This document shows, piece after piece, positions 1 to 12,140 of a DNA stretch of 64,000 nt. The notes beneath the pieces were generated by a model. The model searched no databases. It was not told where the DNA came from and saw only the letters and a list, made by a program, of their open reading frames with translations. Every line of letters starts with the position of its first letter. Positions within the stretch are counted from its first letter, which is position 1. The stretch lies in contig OX381714.1 in assembly GCA_947462335.1 (NCBI GenBank), forward strand, positions 16,588,618-16,652,617, read 5' to 3'. Source of the DNA: Harmothoe impar (taxonomy: Eukaryota; Annelida; Polychaeta; Phyllodocida; Polynoidae). The position numbers and the translations under genes are program-made.

Positions 1-692
1 ATGATAGCTATGAAACCGATCTTTACATGTATATTTTAATCAAATTAATCAAGAATTGCATAAAATAAATACAGAGATCCACTCTAATCAGCTTGAACTC
101 CTGGTTTCTCCACTCGGCTCCGCCTCGTGTGATAATATCCAATGCACCACTCCTGAAGAAACCTGACGTCATTCAGACAGATTATCGTGGACCACTGTCT
201 ATTTCTCTCCCTGATGGCAGGAGTCATTGATGTCATCAGGGAGAGGAGGCCACAGTGCAGAAACAAGGTCAGCCACAAGGCATGACATAGAAAGGTATGT
301 TAGTATGTTAGAATGTTAAACAGACACGTTCTATTTCGTCCGATGAAAATAACTATCTGTTACTGACACCCTCTGCTGATAAGTAGAAAATAGGTGCACG
401 GTTTGGTGGATTCATTTAGCGGGCGGATTAAAAAAAAAAAAAAAAGAAAGTATGATGATTTGTTATAATCTGCTGAATACAAGTAGTGCTAACCAATTTC
501 TTGTCAACTTGTAGCCAATACGTTATGGCATTGTCCCCAGTGAATTGAGCATTAACATGTCAATTTTCTGTGGAATCATTGACTCATGAAACTTAGAAAG
601 TACTAGAGTGTCATGGCTCTTATGTAGCAGGGTTCTGGGAAGAATGATTATGATCTTTGTGAGTATGCCACAATTTGGAGGCAGTAAAGATC
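1..692. other. Left-edge non-coding sequence
   Basis: I see no gene here. There is a poly-A run near 430-445 and otherwise AT-rich sequence without a recognisable repeat. The recognisable tandem duplication begins just downstream. Confidence 0.4.
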
Positions 693-890
693 TGCTAGGA
701 GATCGTCATGGTAACTCAGCCATGTCACGTGTTAGCTCCATGACTGGACGCCAGTGCTGCCCCCACTGACTGGTCATGGAACTGACCGGGCTGATTCAAT
801 TATGACCACGGGCCGTAAAGGTTGACCCGCCAGACAGGAATACAGCGACTAGCTACTGGGAGAAGGCCACTGGGCATGTCCAGGAGGCAT

Positions 891-1977
891 GCACCGTCTG
901 ACTCAATCAGATAATTTAACCCTTTAACGGCCACATAATGCATTAATGCATTGTATCCTTTGGTTGTTTGATTTTGCGCTGCGTATCTATTCATAAATGA
1001 TATTCATAAGTATGCATGAGTTTAACCCTGGTAAGTCAACTTCATAATGGCGACAAAGGGCAAACACACATTGAAACACTTAAAGTCTATGGTTTATGTT
1101 TAGTATATATTTTGTATGCATATTTATCAAAAGGGTTAAAAACCCAATCATATGGTCCTGCACACAGTAAGTACCTCTTTGACAAATACTTGGAAGGATT
1201 GGAGGAAATCTTTGAATCATTGGTTGCTAGTCTGTCAGCTCCCAACCAGCTCTTAACCAGCTTTACTGGTATTGAATTGCGTATGGTTGAGTTGGAGATC
1301 CAAGCAATAAGTATGAGATCCTAAAGTGTAACAGGGCAGAGATAGAGGTAAGATGCAGAGGTAAGAGGCATGGATGGTAACACATGCCAAAGGGAGGGGG
1401 TAACATAGTTTATAATGGTGGAAGCCCATGAGTTTTTCCAGAAATTCCCTGTGGGCCTGGGTGACATAAACCAATTCACTAGGGCACTTCTCATGTTATT
1501 GAAAGAGTAAATTTTGCCAGCCGTGTAATACATTATCCCAATAATTGGAAATATAATAGAGGCATTATTAGTTGCCCGAGGTTGGAGTGGGCCCACATAA
1601 TTATGAACCTGTGTGCCATTTTAGCCCATGCTGCAGAGGGCTAGTGACATCTCCTACCAACAGAATGACCTCTGCCGAACCCAGGACCTCCAATAACATG
1701 TTTGTGCAAAAACTTGGTTGAGGCAGGAGTCAGGCAAGAAAACAAGCTGAAACCATAACAGAAGATTGGGCAGTATTGCCAAAACAATAACTTACATATG
1801 TCTGAATTACATTATTCTTAGTCTCTTTTATATTTTTATTACTTTTTGGGAAGCAATGAGAAAATTGCCCGGAGCGACGATAAGCACAGTATTACCAGCA
1901 AAAACTACCGGTGATAACGTTCAACAGTTGTGGGAGAAGGCTAGTCCTTTTAAGATGCCAGGTTATATCCATGTCGG
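891..1977. other. Segment present only in duplication copy 1
   Basis: Copy 2 passes directly from the 'gccactgg' block (about 12440) to the 'gagtctcataac' block (12456). Copy 1 has about 1.1 kb between the same two blocks. I find no clear terminal inverted repeats or target duplication, so I cannot say whether this is an insertion here or a deletion in copy 2. No gene is recognised. Confidence 0.5.
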
Positions 1978-3384
1978 AAAGCAAGTCTCATAACAGTGTA
2001 ATTTCCTGGTCGTTGGATAAAAGCACTTTCTCATGGGAACTGTGTAATTTACATAATAGGAAGCAGGCTTCATTCCCTACTCCCAAGACCATGAACCATA
2101 GTTATTAATCTCATATTACATTACATTAAGACCCAAGACCGAGACCCATGGTAATAGTCTATTAACAGTAAACCAAGCTCCTTCCAGTCTTTATAGCTAT
2201 TTCCATGATTGACTCAAAGTCAGCCAATCAAATGAAGAATCAGCCATCGTGTCGATATTTTGGCATAACTATTCCTCCTCAAGGGTCCAGCATTGCTATG
2301 AGCTCGAAATGAGAGCTATGCCTTGCAAGACCCCAAGCAACTCTTATAGACTGTGCTTGTAGACTGCCTCTATCACTATTTAAATTATTTTCCAGATCTT
2401 GTCTCTTTTTCTTACGTTCAAAACCACTCAATTGATTGATGTCAGATTTGTCTGTAGTCCCCTCCAATACCATTAATAATCACTTTAGTATTATTGGTCT
2501 CACAGTCCCAGAGGACCACCCCTGAACATGTATCACAACTGGAAATTGCAAACTAAGCCCTGGACCCATATCCGCTATAAGTCATGCTGAGTACCAGCAG
2601 TTACTGAAGGCAATGCATCAGAGGCCGACTAGAACCAGCAGAATTGAACACCCACTACCAGGGACGAGTTAGAAAGGGAGGGCTGGAAGGGCATTCTTAA
2701 TGCATAGACCTTATCTGCATGGAACCTAGATCATATAAAGTATTCTCAACTTGCCTATCTGCGAACCCCCCCATGGCACCCTCCCGTTGTAACAAATTCC
2801 CTCCATTCTCCCTCCTTGCTCTCTTCTTTTCTCTACTACATATGCCCCCTTCTCTGCTTCCATTACCCATCCCTACCCCCTTCCCTCCTACAACTATCTA
2901 TCAACTCTTCCCCTCTAATGACTCATCAGTCTCCAGCGAAATGCCACACTTTTCAGAATCACTATCATACACATGATGGGGCGGATGGGTTGTATAATTT
3001 ACTAGAGGAGTTTATACTGGAGGGGGATGGAGCAGGCCATATGATCGAAGAGCCCAATATTATACCAAGAGCAGCATTTAAATATTAACAAAGTAGTTTA
3101 CTAGGTGATTCACTGCGAGACAACTGATTAACTGGCCCTAATGGATGAATTATCCAGGTGAACACAGTCTGTTTGATAAATACAAAGCACCACCGGACAA
3201 TCACTATTGACCAGCCTACCCCAACTATTCTTACCTTCTGCCATCTGCCAAACGATCCTTCTAGCCTACCCCCTTCCCCTCCAACCTACTCTCTATGCCT
3301 TTGTCCCTCCAAACCTCCCAAACTTACTATATTAACTAATTCACTTAGTACATAAAGGTCCACACAAAGATGCACACTAATTTC

Positions 3385-3393
3385 ACATAGTCT
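3385..3393. repeat. 9-bp target-site duplication, left copy
   Basis: The 9-mer acatagtct directly precedes the left end of the foldback element and recurs exactly at 6070-6078 directly after its right end. Confidence 0.85.
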
Positions 3394-3888
3394 ATGGCAA
3401 GCCTAATGGGTAAACTTCCCTTAAACTCAGTTTATGGCCCTTAACCCGACTTAAGGTCCCTTAACTCGAGTTTAGAGACCTTAAACTGGGTATATGGGCC
3501 TTATCCTGGGTTTGGAGCAGTTAATCCAGGTATAAGGCCTTAATCCCAGTTTAAGGGCCCTTAACTCGAGTTAAGGGCCCTTAAGTCGGGTTAAGGGCCA
3601 TAAACTGAGTCTCAGGGAAGTTTACCCATCCTTTGTGGAGTTAAACTGGGTTTAAAGGACATAATCCTAGTTTAAGGACCAAAATCCTGGTTTAAGTCCT
3701 TAACCCATGATATGTTGACCAAGGATGGGTTTGAGCTATACCCATCCTATCTCCTATATAACCCCTCCTATGTACCCTAACCCACCCTTTCTCTCCTTAG
3801 TGTGGGTTTTCCCAGTTATACCCACCCTAGGTACACCAAATACCTGGTATATGTACAAAACCCCTCCTTTCTCACAACAAAACAGGGG

Positions 3889-4472
3889 TATCACCAACCC
3901 ACACTATGTGTCCAAAGGATGGGTAATAACCAGATAACCCACACTTAGTGTGGGTTTGTACCCACACTAAGTGTGGGTTTGTAACCCACACTAAGGGAAC
4001 GAAGGATGGATACCACCAACCCACACTATGTGCCCAAAGGATGGGTAATAACCCACACTTAGTGTGGGTCTGTGGTATAACCCACATTAAGGGAGCAAAG
4101 GGTGGGTATCACCAACCCACACTATGTGCCCAACGGATGGGTAATAACCCACACTTAGTGCGGGTTTGTAACCCACACTAAGGGAGCAAAGGGTGGGTAT
4201 CACCAACCCACACTATGTGCCCAAAGGATGGGTAATAACCCACACTTAGTGTGGGTTTGTAACCCACACTAAGGGAGCAAAGGGTGGGTATCACCAACCC
4301 ACACTATGTGCCCAACGGATGGGTAATAACCCACACTTAGTGTGGGTTTGTAACCCACACTAAGGGAGCAAAGGGTGGGTATCACCAACCAACACTATGT
4401 GCCCAAAGGATGGGTAATAACCCACACTTAGTGCGGGTTTGTAACCCACACTAAGAGCAGAATATGGGTATG
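3889..4472. repeat. 91-bp tandem repeat inside the foldback element
   Basis: There are about six units. Spacing is exactly 91 bp between the last copies (unit marker 'tatcacc' at 4198, 4289 and 4380) and longer in the first two. Each unit contains acccacacttagtgtgggt, itself a palindrome, so every unit can form a hairpin. Confidence 0.8.
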
Positions 4473-4481
4473 TACTTAGTT

Positions 4482-4785
4482 CCCTATACCCGTCCTTAGT
4501 ATCCTATACCCGTACTTAGTACCCTATACCCGTACTTAGTACCCTATACCCGCCCTAAGTACCCTATACCCGTCCTCACTGCCCTATACCCGTCCTCACT
4601 GCCCTATATCCGTCCTCACTGTCCTATACCCGTCCTCACTGCCCTATACCCGTCCTCACTGCCCTATACCCGTCCTCACTGCCATATACCCATCCTCACT
4701 GCCCTATATCCGTCCTCACTGCCATATGCCCGTCCTCACTGCCATATACCCGTCCTCACTGCCATATACCCGTCCTCAGTACCCA
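4482..4785. repeat. 20-bp pyrimidine-rich tandem repeat
   Basis: About 15 copies of the unit gccctatacccgtcctcact. The first copies are degenerate ('cgtacttagta' variants) and the later ones nearly identical. There are no unique spacers, so this is a minisatellite and not a CRISPR array. Confidence 0.85.
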
Positions 4786-4920
4786 TAAGGCTGGAGGATA
4801 GGTAGGGGAGGGATTGGAGGTTGAAGTTATATAAGTAGGGAGAGGTAGGGATGTGTAGGAAGAGGGCTAATCATATGTAGGGATATTTCGGGGATATAGG
4901 CAGGAAAGTGAGTAGGGCGG

Positions 4921-5095
4921 GCTACAGAGGGCAGGGGGGGGGACGCAGTGGGCAGGGGGAGGACACAGAGGGCAGGGGGAGGACGCAGTGGGCAGGGGGA
5001 GGACACGAAGGGCAGGGGGAGGACACAGTGGGCCGGACAGGGTACAGAGGGCAGGGCGGGGTACAGAGGGCAGGAGGAGGAGGGCACAGGGGGAA
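4921..5095. repeat. 20-bp purine-rich tandem repeat
   Basis: About eight copies of ggcagggggaggacacagag and variants. It is strongly G/A skewed on this strand. Long reading frames across it in both strands come from the period and composition, not from a gene. Confidence 0.8.
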
Positions 5096-5213
5096 GGAAC
5101 AGAGAGCCCCCTTCCCCAGATAAGAGAAAGGATGGATAAAGTGAAACCCCTCCTTTCCCCAGTAAGGGTGGGTATTGATACATATATGTACCAATACCCA
5201 CCCTTAGGGTTAA

Positions 5214-5452
5214 TCCTGGTATAAGGGACTAAGACCAGGAATAAGGCCTATATCCCAGGTTTAGTGTACCTTAACTCAGGCTTAGGTCCCTTAACCTGGG
5301 TTAAGGTCCTTAAACCGGGATTAAGGTCTCCAAACTCGGGATAAGGGGCCTTAACTTGGGTTAAGGTGTCTAAACCTGGGTTTAGGGCCCTTAACCCGAG
5401 TTAAGGGCCCATAAACTGGGTTTAAGGGAAGTTTATCCATTAGGCTTGCCAT
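5214..5452. repeat. Internal duplicate of the foldback right arm
   Basis: It is collinear with 5830-6069, beginning 'cctggtataagggacta' and ending with the same terminal motif (attaggcttgccat). The element therefore carries one extra outer end internally. This could come from unequal exchange within the element or from nested insertion. Confidence 0.75.
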
Positions 5453-6069
5453 AAACCCCTCCTTTCTCCAGTAAGGGTGGGTAGTGGTAGATGTACCCAT
5501 AACCCCATACTAAGTTACTTAAACCTGGTTTAAGGGAGTTAATCCTGTTTTAGACTGAAACCCATACTATGTGACCAAAGGGTGGGTAAGAGAAAGGATG
5601 GGTAAAGTGAAACCCACCCTTTCTGCAGTAAGGGTGGGTAGTGGTAGATATACCCATACTTTGTTACTAAAACCTGGTTTAAGGGAGTTAATCCTGGTAT
5701 ATAGGCCCCTAGACTCACCCTTTCTCACCAAAGGATGGGTATTGATGCATTACCCATCCTTTGTACCTTATACCAGGATTAAGTAGTACCTATACCCACC
5801 CTTTCTACAACCCATCCTTTCTCTACTTAATCCTGGTATAAGGGACTAAAACCAGGAATAAGGCCCTTAACTCGGGTTTAGAGTACCTTAACCCAGGTTA
5901 AGGCCCCTTATCCTGGGTTTTAGGCCTTATTCCGGGATTAAGGTCTCTAAACTCGAGTTAAGGGGTCTTAACCTGAGTTAAGGTCTCTAAACCCGAGTTA
6001 AGGGCCCTTAAGTCGGGTTAAGGGCCCATAAACTGAGTCTAAGAGAAGTTTACCCATTAGGCTTGCCAT

Positions 6070-6078
6070 ACATAGTCT
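6070..6078. repeat. 9-bp target-site duplication, right copy
   Basis: Exact match to 3385-3393. The sequence continues 'ctcttacatct', the same as in the unoccupied paralogous site near 14757. Confidence 0.85.
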
Positions 6079-6889
6079 CTTACATCTTGGGTGCTGAGGC
6101 TCAAGCCTATACCCGCCCATGCCATTGCAAATATGGTAGTCACTGTTTTCCAGGTTGATCAGAGTGAATCAGAAACGAAACACTGAAGATATGACAATCC
6201 GTTTAGTAATAAATTAAAAACAACAACTGATTCATTGATAACATTTGGAACCGATATATAAAAATAGCTTGTAGTATAACCTCTGAAGCAAGAACAAGCA
6301 ATATCATATATGATTGTTTTAAACCCAGACACGCTTGACTCTGACTACAGCTTCAACATAGCCCTTGATATAAAGTTGCTTTTCCAACACAGCCAAGTAA
6401 TAAATCGTAGACAAAGGGGACCTAATATTCTTTTCAATAAACTGCTTTTCTTAGTAGATATGGCAGTTGTTAATGCAACTTAAGAGGCTAAGGCATTTTG
6501 ATATAGGTGGTTATCAGAAGGTGCAAGCCGATGGTCCCCAATTCCCAATCTAAAAGAGAGGTGATGGTTCTCTCTGCCAGTATTTGAGCCTGTCATCACG
6601 AGCCTGTCATCATGCGAGAATAGTTTTCTGAAATTGCAGTTTGTTCCAGTGAAATCTAAACTTTGACTGGTGTAAACACATAAATACTGGTTGTGGAGGA
6701 TCAGTGACCCACCCTGACTTAATCCCTAGCCTCCGTTGGATCCCAGCTTTGTTTGACCATTTAGTGGACGAAAGTAAGCTACTGAGTGCCACACCAGATT
6801 ACCAGGCCACCATCCCTCGTCCACCCTACATTATATCCTAGTGGTTCACTATGGACAGGCTACGATGTTGCTATGTAAAGTCTAGATAA

Positions 6890-8081
6890 CACTGTACAAC
6901 GACGAAAAAAAACCCGGGGGCAGACCTTCCTGACTAGACTAATTTGAGGTCACTGAATCCAAAAATGGTGGTAAAAAATGCCTCATAAGTCTCAGTTTCA
7001 AGATATTCCAACCATGATTATTTGTCGGTCTACTACTGAATATATGGCCCGACCAATATACAGCAGGGAGAGCATTCATAAAAAATTGTCAATTTTGTTT
7101 GCCTGGCAGAGACTCTGAAGCACATTTAGTGGTAACATACCGTAAAAAACAGGATTCTTCACTGTTATGAAATTAAATTAGTGATATTTTACTGATATTA
7201 ATTGAAAAAATACCATAAAATATATAGATTCATCCTAAAGCGATGTGACATTTTTTTAAGCTACTTAGATCAAGATTGTGACCCGTTCTGACAAGAGATA
7301 CCTTCAGGGAAGCTATTATTACTGTTTTTAGCCCCTACCACTACCAGTGCCAGAATCCCAAAAAGAGTAATAAATAGACAGAATTTTGCTTGGATAACCC
7401 TTTATGCAGAATACAATGATAGATCATTGGTGTTACATCTTTAGGATTAAAATTCTATATCTATAATGGTTTTCGTAGACAAAAATGGTACAAAGGCCAG
7501 TTTCTGGCTACCATGATACTGTCAAAATATTGGATATTGGCTCTAGAATATTGGAAATGTCATCAATATCGCAAACCTCAAAACAAGCCTTGCAAATTCC
7601 TTTCAGAATGAATTTTCTACTAAAAGGTATCCTTGTATGAGGATATTTGACCATCAAACCCAATTTTACATGAAGCATTAGCCAGGTACATTGCTGGAAT
7701 ATGGTCAGAGGTGGTCCTTATGGAGAATACAATAGGAAGACAAAGCGACCTTTTTAAGCACTAGTTTTACGTTTCAAAGTGTTATTTTGGACCTATTTAT
7801 TCACAATGAATATTTATTTCTATAACAGATCAGTAATATATTAATAATGTAACTAGTTAAAAATGAGTTTTACATGAAAAGAAGCATTTTCCTACTTTAT
7901 GAACAAATAGTGTATATATAAGCTCTAACTGGGTATACAAATAAGAGCATGTGAATATCTGAAAACTGAGACTTACCACACAATTTTGAGTGCTATTTTT
8001 GAGTTCCCAAGGTCAAAATACATAAGAATAATTGAGTCTGGTCCCGGTTTTTTTCAATTTTTGAAAATTTGTTGTACAGTG
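6890..8081. mobile_element. CACTG-ended non-autonomous DNA transposon (CACTA/EnSpm-like)
   Basis: This is a 1192-bp element whose ends are inverted: cactgtacaac at the left and gttgtacagtg at the right. Similarity continues inward for about 130 bp at lower identity; both arms share 'taagtctcagttt' (about 6986 and, reversed, about 7968). The flanks are TAA (6887-6889) and TAA (8082-8084), a 3-bp target duplication. The paralogous position near 21745 reads ctagatagcatcatt without the element. CACTR termini with 2-3 bp duplications are typical of CACTA/EnSpm elements. There is no transposase, so the assignment is by termini only. Confidence 0.75.
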
Positions 8082-8189
8082 TAATCATTGCTCCAATGGG
8101 TCTGATGGTATAATGGGGTTTGATGATACAGCAGGGTTAAGGGAATTAGCTCAGGCAGCTAAACAATTATTAAACAAAGACTGATAACT

Positions 8190-8480
8190 AGGACCCAACC
8201 AAAGCACTGTAGTAGGTTATTCTCAAGACCAGGAAGTGACTGCAGCTCCAAGGAGCATAAATGGCCACCCTGAAGGAGGCCTGATAAGCCATGTGACCGG
8301 GCAGACCATAAAAATGAAGCTTGGTGTTGTGACATATTTTTGTGACGTCAGATATGAAGTAGATCCCTGTTGTGGATGATGCAGGCAGCGTCATATTCAA
8401 TCATAATCCCATGAAGGGACAGGCGTGGGGCCATGGGTGAGAGTGGTATAAACAATCACTGCTATAGATTCCCATAAATA
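8190..8480. repeat. Conserved block, copy 1 of 4
   Basis: The block 'gaagtgactgcag ... gtctgataagcc ... gtcatattcaatca' occurs four times in the window: here and at about 11890-12140, 21990-22275 and 23960-24262. It is among the best preserved parts of duplication I. A TGACGTCA (CRE-type) palindrome or near match lies in it. A minus-strand frame is open and indel-free in two copies but broken in the others, so I do not call a gene. Confidence 0.7.
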
Positions 8481-8975
8481 TGTCAAAGTAAATATGTCAC
8501 CGGAATATAAAGTAATCAATTGGGGACTATGTTGATGTTGACCAAGAATATTCTAAGGTTTGTTTTGATAAAATCTAAGGATGAGGCAAATCGCTTCTAG
8601 TTGTCTAATGCAATGTTATGACACATTTAAGAGGGTTGGGCCCAATGTAGAATTTAAGCCTGGGCAGGGTATCCGATTACAGTACTTACCAATGTTTTTG
8701 TAATAGAACTTTTTACTCCTAATAAAAGTATTCACATCGTTTTTTAACTTTCTTAGCTACTATTGAGATACTTTAGTATTGCAATAACATGTTTTGGATT
8801 TGGGGTTTCATTCAAACAGAAATAATTTATATGATATGGTGCCATAGGCAAAAAGGCAAGATATCAGCCTGTCTCGTTTATAAGCTTGTCCCGTCTATAA
8901 GCCTGGTCATTATTTTTTTAATTCATGTAACTCCAGGCTAATAAATGGAGAAATACAATGTGCATTATGTTTCTG

Positions 8976-10452
8976 CCTCATGTTGTGTGGACCTAGGTGT
9001 TTAGATCCAGATGTTGAGTGGGGATGGAAGAAAGCCCCCTCCTACTTTTGAGCAACTCCAAAAATGGTCATACCTATAAGAAGGTCACGTAGAAAAAGTT
9101 GAAATCAATCAGACACCTCATAGGCCCCACCATCCGTACTTTGAGCTTACCAGACCCGAAATGTAAAGCTTCTCACATTTTGTTAATCCAACTGAGAGAG
9201 ATGACAGTCTGCCAGACAGTCAATTAGGCAAATGGGGACTCCACTACATAAGGTGCCAGACAGTGTTATACAGTCTTCTGTTACATAATCCGACAACACC
9301 AAGGCATAATTATCCTTAATAATTCAATACATCCATTAATATTTAAGAATGATGAGAACCGAGGTTATCCTCAACTGTATTTAGCAAAATTGATATGCGA
9401 TATGCATGAAATTAATAGTTATAGATATTGATATAAGGGAATAAAACCAGAGGAGTACTCGGTGTCAAGGTTTAATTTAAAGGCTTCCCTTCGATAATAG
9501 TGTACTAAATCCCCCCCCCCCCCCAACATTGTATTTTAATTTCAGTCAGAACCTGCAAGTGGTCCTTCACCCACCCACAGTCGTACCAACCTTTTCCTCT
9601 CAGGACGTAACACATTACAGCTCTAATAAACAAGGAAAACTGACAACAGTGGATATAAGCAAGCACTTGCAACAATAAAATCACCTTCAAGCGCACACAT
9701 AATTTATCATCGCTCACATCTGTGGTTGCCATGATATTGTTCAATCGACGTGTTGAGTATCTTACATATAGTGGTTGCATAAACAAGCTGCTCCATTTAG
9801 TAATTGTCAGCACATTATCAGATTATGTACCAACCAAGCACCCATGAGTAACTGGCCTGCAAAAATAATTCAAATCCCTTATACCTTCTGTAGGTCAGCA
9901 TGGAGCATGGACGTGGCAAGGCTGAGTTAATACACTATGTCGTACATTTAACGACCATATAGGGCTTTTATTAATGTCATTTATGTAATTATGATGCATT
10001 CATGCAATCCCCACATCTAACTTACAGGACAGCATTCACTGTCGGTTAGTCAGGATTGCATTTAGGTATCATGACGCAAACATGGTTGTAGTTCATAAAA
10101 GCACAACATGAACCTTATAGTGTTTAATGATTAATACCCTAGATAAGAGAGCATAACCATTAGTCATCAGTAATAGTAGGTATTTAGGTTCATTGTGAAG
10201 ACCATTCAGGGATAGCCCTAGGTAGGATGGTCTTAATCAGAGTCAAATCTACCCCTAGATTACCTCTACACAAGTTAACCACCCCCTTGCTGAAACCACC
10301 CACCGCTGACGTGAATGTCTCAACAGGTCCTCAAAGCTAAAACAAATTAAATCCCATCTAGTACCATAAAGTACACAACAACAACATAGTTTGCAAGTGA
10401 ATCAGTTAAATGTTTAATCAACAGTGAAACGAGGTGTCATGGATCCCATACT
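8976..10452. other. Non-coding sequence, no gene seen
   Basis: The sequence is AT-rich with a poly-C tract near 9510-9525. A short stretch around 9660-9740 ('aaatcaccttcaag ... gtggttgccatg') matches 24950-25020, so this part also belongs to an old local duplication. I recognise no coding exon. Confidence 0.4.
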
Positions 10453-10541
10453 TACTGTGGTCATACTTTATTTCGCTGGGTATATATTTTCGCTATATTC
10501 ACGGAAATGAAAAATCCGCGAAATTCTTGTATGCTACAGTA
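10453..10541. mobile_element. Possible degenerate 'cgcgaa' MITE
   Basis: The segment begins ttactgtggtcata and contains ttcgct, tccgcgaa and a right-hand ctacagta. This resembles the ends and interior of the clearer element at 56317-56516. The boundaries are uncertain. Confidence 0.35.
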
Positions 10542-11889
10542 TGGAATAAATACCCGCGAATTAGTCTTTTTTGCCACCTCAGCGAGAATTTACACCAGTG
10601 AATATAAGTACTTTCACAGTTTATATCTCCGGGTGCATTCTCAATATAGCTGTGCTCTCCAAAATCGGCACACTGACCACGAATTGAATGTTCACACAAA
10701 ATATAAGCTAATTCAAGGGAAATGAGAGTAGATATACTATGCAGCAAAAGAAGTATGGTCTTGTGGATTATCCTTGCAAGCTTGTTTTAAGACGACATTC
10801 AACCAAAAGAATAAATACTAAACTAGAATTAAATTAGATGATGATGATGCTGCAATTCTTTCCAGACATTATAGTAGACAGTGAGTGATAGTCTACCAGA
10901 CATTAAGATGGCTACCCCATCATGGCTGGGGACACACCCTATCCATAACCTGATGAGGCTGGTGCTTCACACATCCGTCTCCCCTGTTAACCCATCCATC
11001 TCTTCACTTAATTATGTTGGTTTAAGTGTGAAGAGGCCGACTTTTGATGTATTGGATATTCAGTTCTGTGAGATATTCGATTATTTGGCTTAAAACATAG
11101 AATACTAATTGAATATTGGGTGCTGTTTAATCATGAAAACCTGGATTTTCAGACATTCTGCATAATTATATCTGAATATTGGCCTCGTCAATCTCTCCAC
11201 GATACTTTGCCTTTTCTTATATTTACAGCTAAAACGTCCCATTTCCAGTCCACTCCTATATTTCTTACCCTCTTTAGTATTATTGGCTTTACACAGTCTC
11301 AGTACACCACCTTTGACCATATATTACAGCTGGAAACTAAGCCCCTACCTCCATAAGTCATTCTGCGTACCATCTGTTACTGAATACACTGCGGATTATA
11401 AGCTTTACTCCTCTTGATGCATTTAAATGTCTACATACTCCTACTCTTGGGCTGCCTGTCTGCCAGTTTGTCTGCCTGTCTTCATGCCTCCCTATCTCTG
11501 CCTTCTCCTGTATCCCTGCCTTATTCTCCCTGACTCCCTCCTCCACCATGTGTGCCACTTACTACCCCTCAGCAGTGCTCAGCAGTTACACAAACATGCT
11601 GATTCAGAACTTGGGATTTACTGATGGTTTTGGTAAACTTTCAACACTTGGTAAACTTGGTCACGAGGAAGGTCTTGAACATTATCATTCTTTCAGCTAC
11701 TCCACTCATGAACAGATTTTTTACCAAATAGATGTGCGTCTTCTCAAAACCAACTTATTATTTGCAATAAGAAAAACGGTGCCAGACTGACATACTCACC
11801 AATCAGAGCTTGTAAAATATTATGTTCTGAGGAAACCATAATATAAGGTTCACCTTTATCTACTCGTCCTCCCATTGTTCCTCTTTCAC

Positions 11890-12140
11890 TCACTCTTTCA
11901 CTGCAGCCCCTCAGTGCACAAATGGTGACCCTGTAGGAGGTCTGATAAGCCAACTAATGAAGTATTTTGTGATGTGAGACCTGACGTAGATTCCTGGTGT
12001 GGTTGACATAGCCAGTGTCATATTCAATCAGAGTCCTGTCAAGGGGCCAGGGCCAGAGCTGTATTAATCGCTCCTATAGGCACCCATTGTCATATATATG
12101 TCATAGATCATCAAATGTCACTTAGTTCTATGATTAGAAT
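11890..12140. repeat. Conserved block, copy 2 of 4
   Basis: Matches 23960-24262 best (shared 'ccctcagtgca', 'gaccctgtaggaggtctgat' and 'catagatcatc') and 8190-8480 less well. This nesting suggests that each large unit was itself formed by an earlier duplication. Confidence 0.65.

Larger units (their letters stand above)
3394..6069. mobile_element. Foldback DNA element made of palindromic satellites (Mutator-like?)
   Basis: This is a 2676-bp element bounded by inverted termini that start ATGGCAAGCCTAATGGGT, with arms of about 240-270 bp (3394-3660 against 5830-6069). The arms are chains of short palindromic modules such as TTAAGGGCCCTTAA and CTCGAG. The interior is satellite: a 91-bp tandem repeat, a 20-bp C/T-rich repeat, a 20-bp purine-rich repeat, and a second direct copy of the right arm (5214-5452) ending in the same terminal sequence. 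There is a perfect 9-bp target duplication. The duplication paralogue near 14745-14765 has the joined flanks without the element. There is no transposase, so it is non-autonomous. A 9-bp duplication with long modular arms fits Mutator-like or foldback elements, but the superfamily is inference. Confidence 0.85.
693..12140. repeat. Tandem segmental duplication I, copy 1
   Basis: Many collinear blocks match copy 2 by eye: 693-890 with 12261-12450, 1978-2125 with 12454-12605, 2580-3390 with 13725-14760, 6070-6190 with 14757-14880, 6610-6888 with 21330-21750, 8085-8500 with 21765-22275, 8860-8975 with 22705-22815, and 11890-12140 with 23960-24262. Order and orientation are kept. Divergence is substantial, with many substitutions and indels, so the duplication is old. 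Insertions unique to this copy are the foldback element at 3394-6069, the CACTG element at 6890-8081 and about 1.1 kb at 891-1977. No gene is recognised in it. Block edges are approximate. Confidence 0.8.

Noticed and set aside
4482..4785. CRISPR-like regular repeats
   Set aside because: The 20-bp units are contiguous with no spacers and lie within a eukaryotic foldback element; they are a minisatellite.
4827..5224. Several overlapping open frames rich in Pro/Ser or Gly/Arg on both strands
   Set aside because: They are produced by the 20-bp purine-rich minisatellite and have no domain signature.
8188..8400. Minus-strand frame conserved with 21902-22126 (shared FYGLPGHMAYQ)
   Set aside because: The similarity follows from the DNA duplication. 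The other two copies of the block are frameshifted or truncated in this frame, so a protein is not supported.
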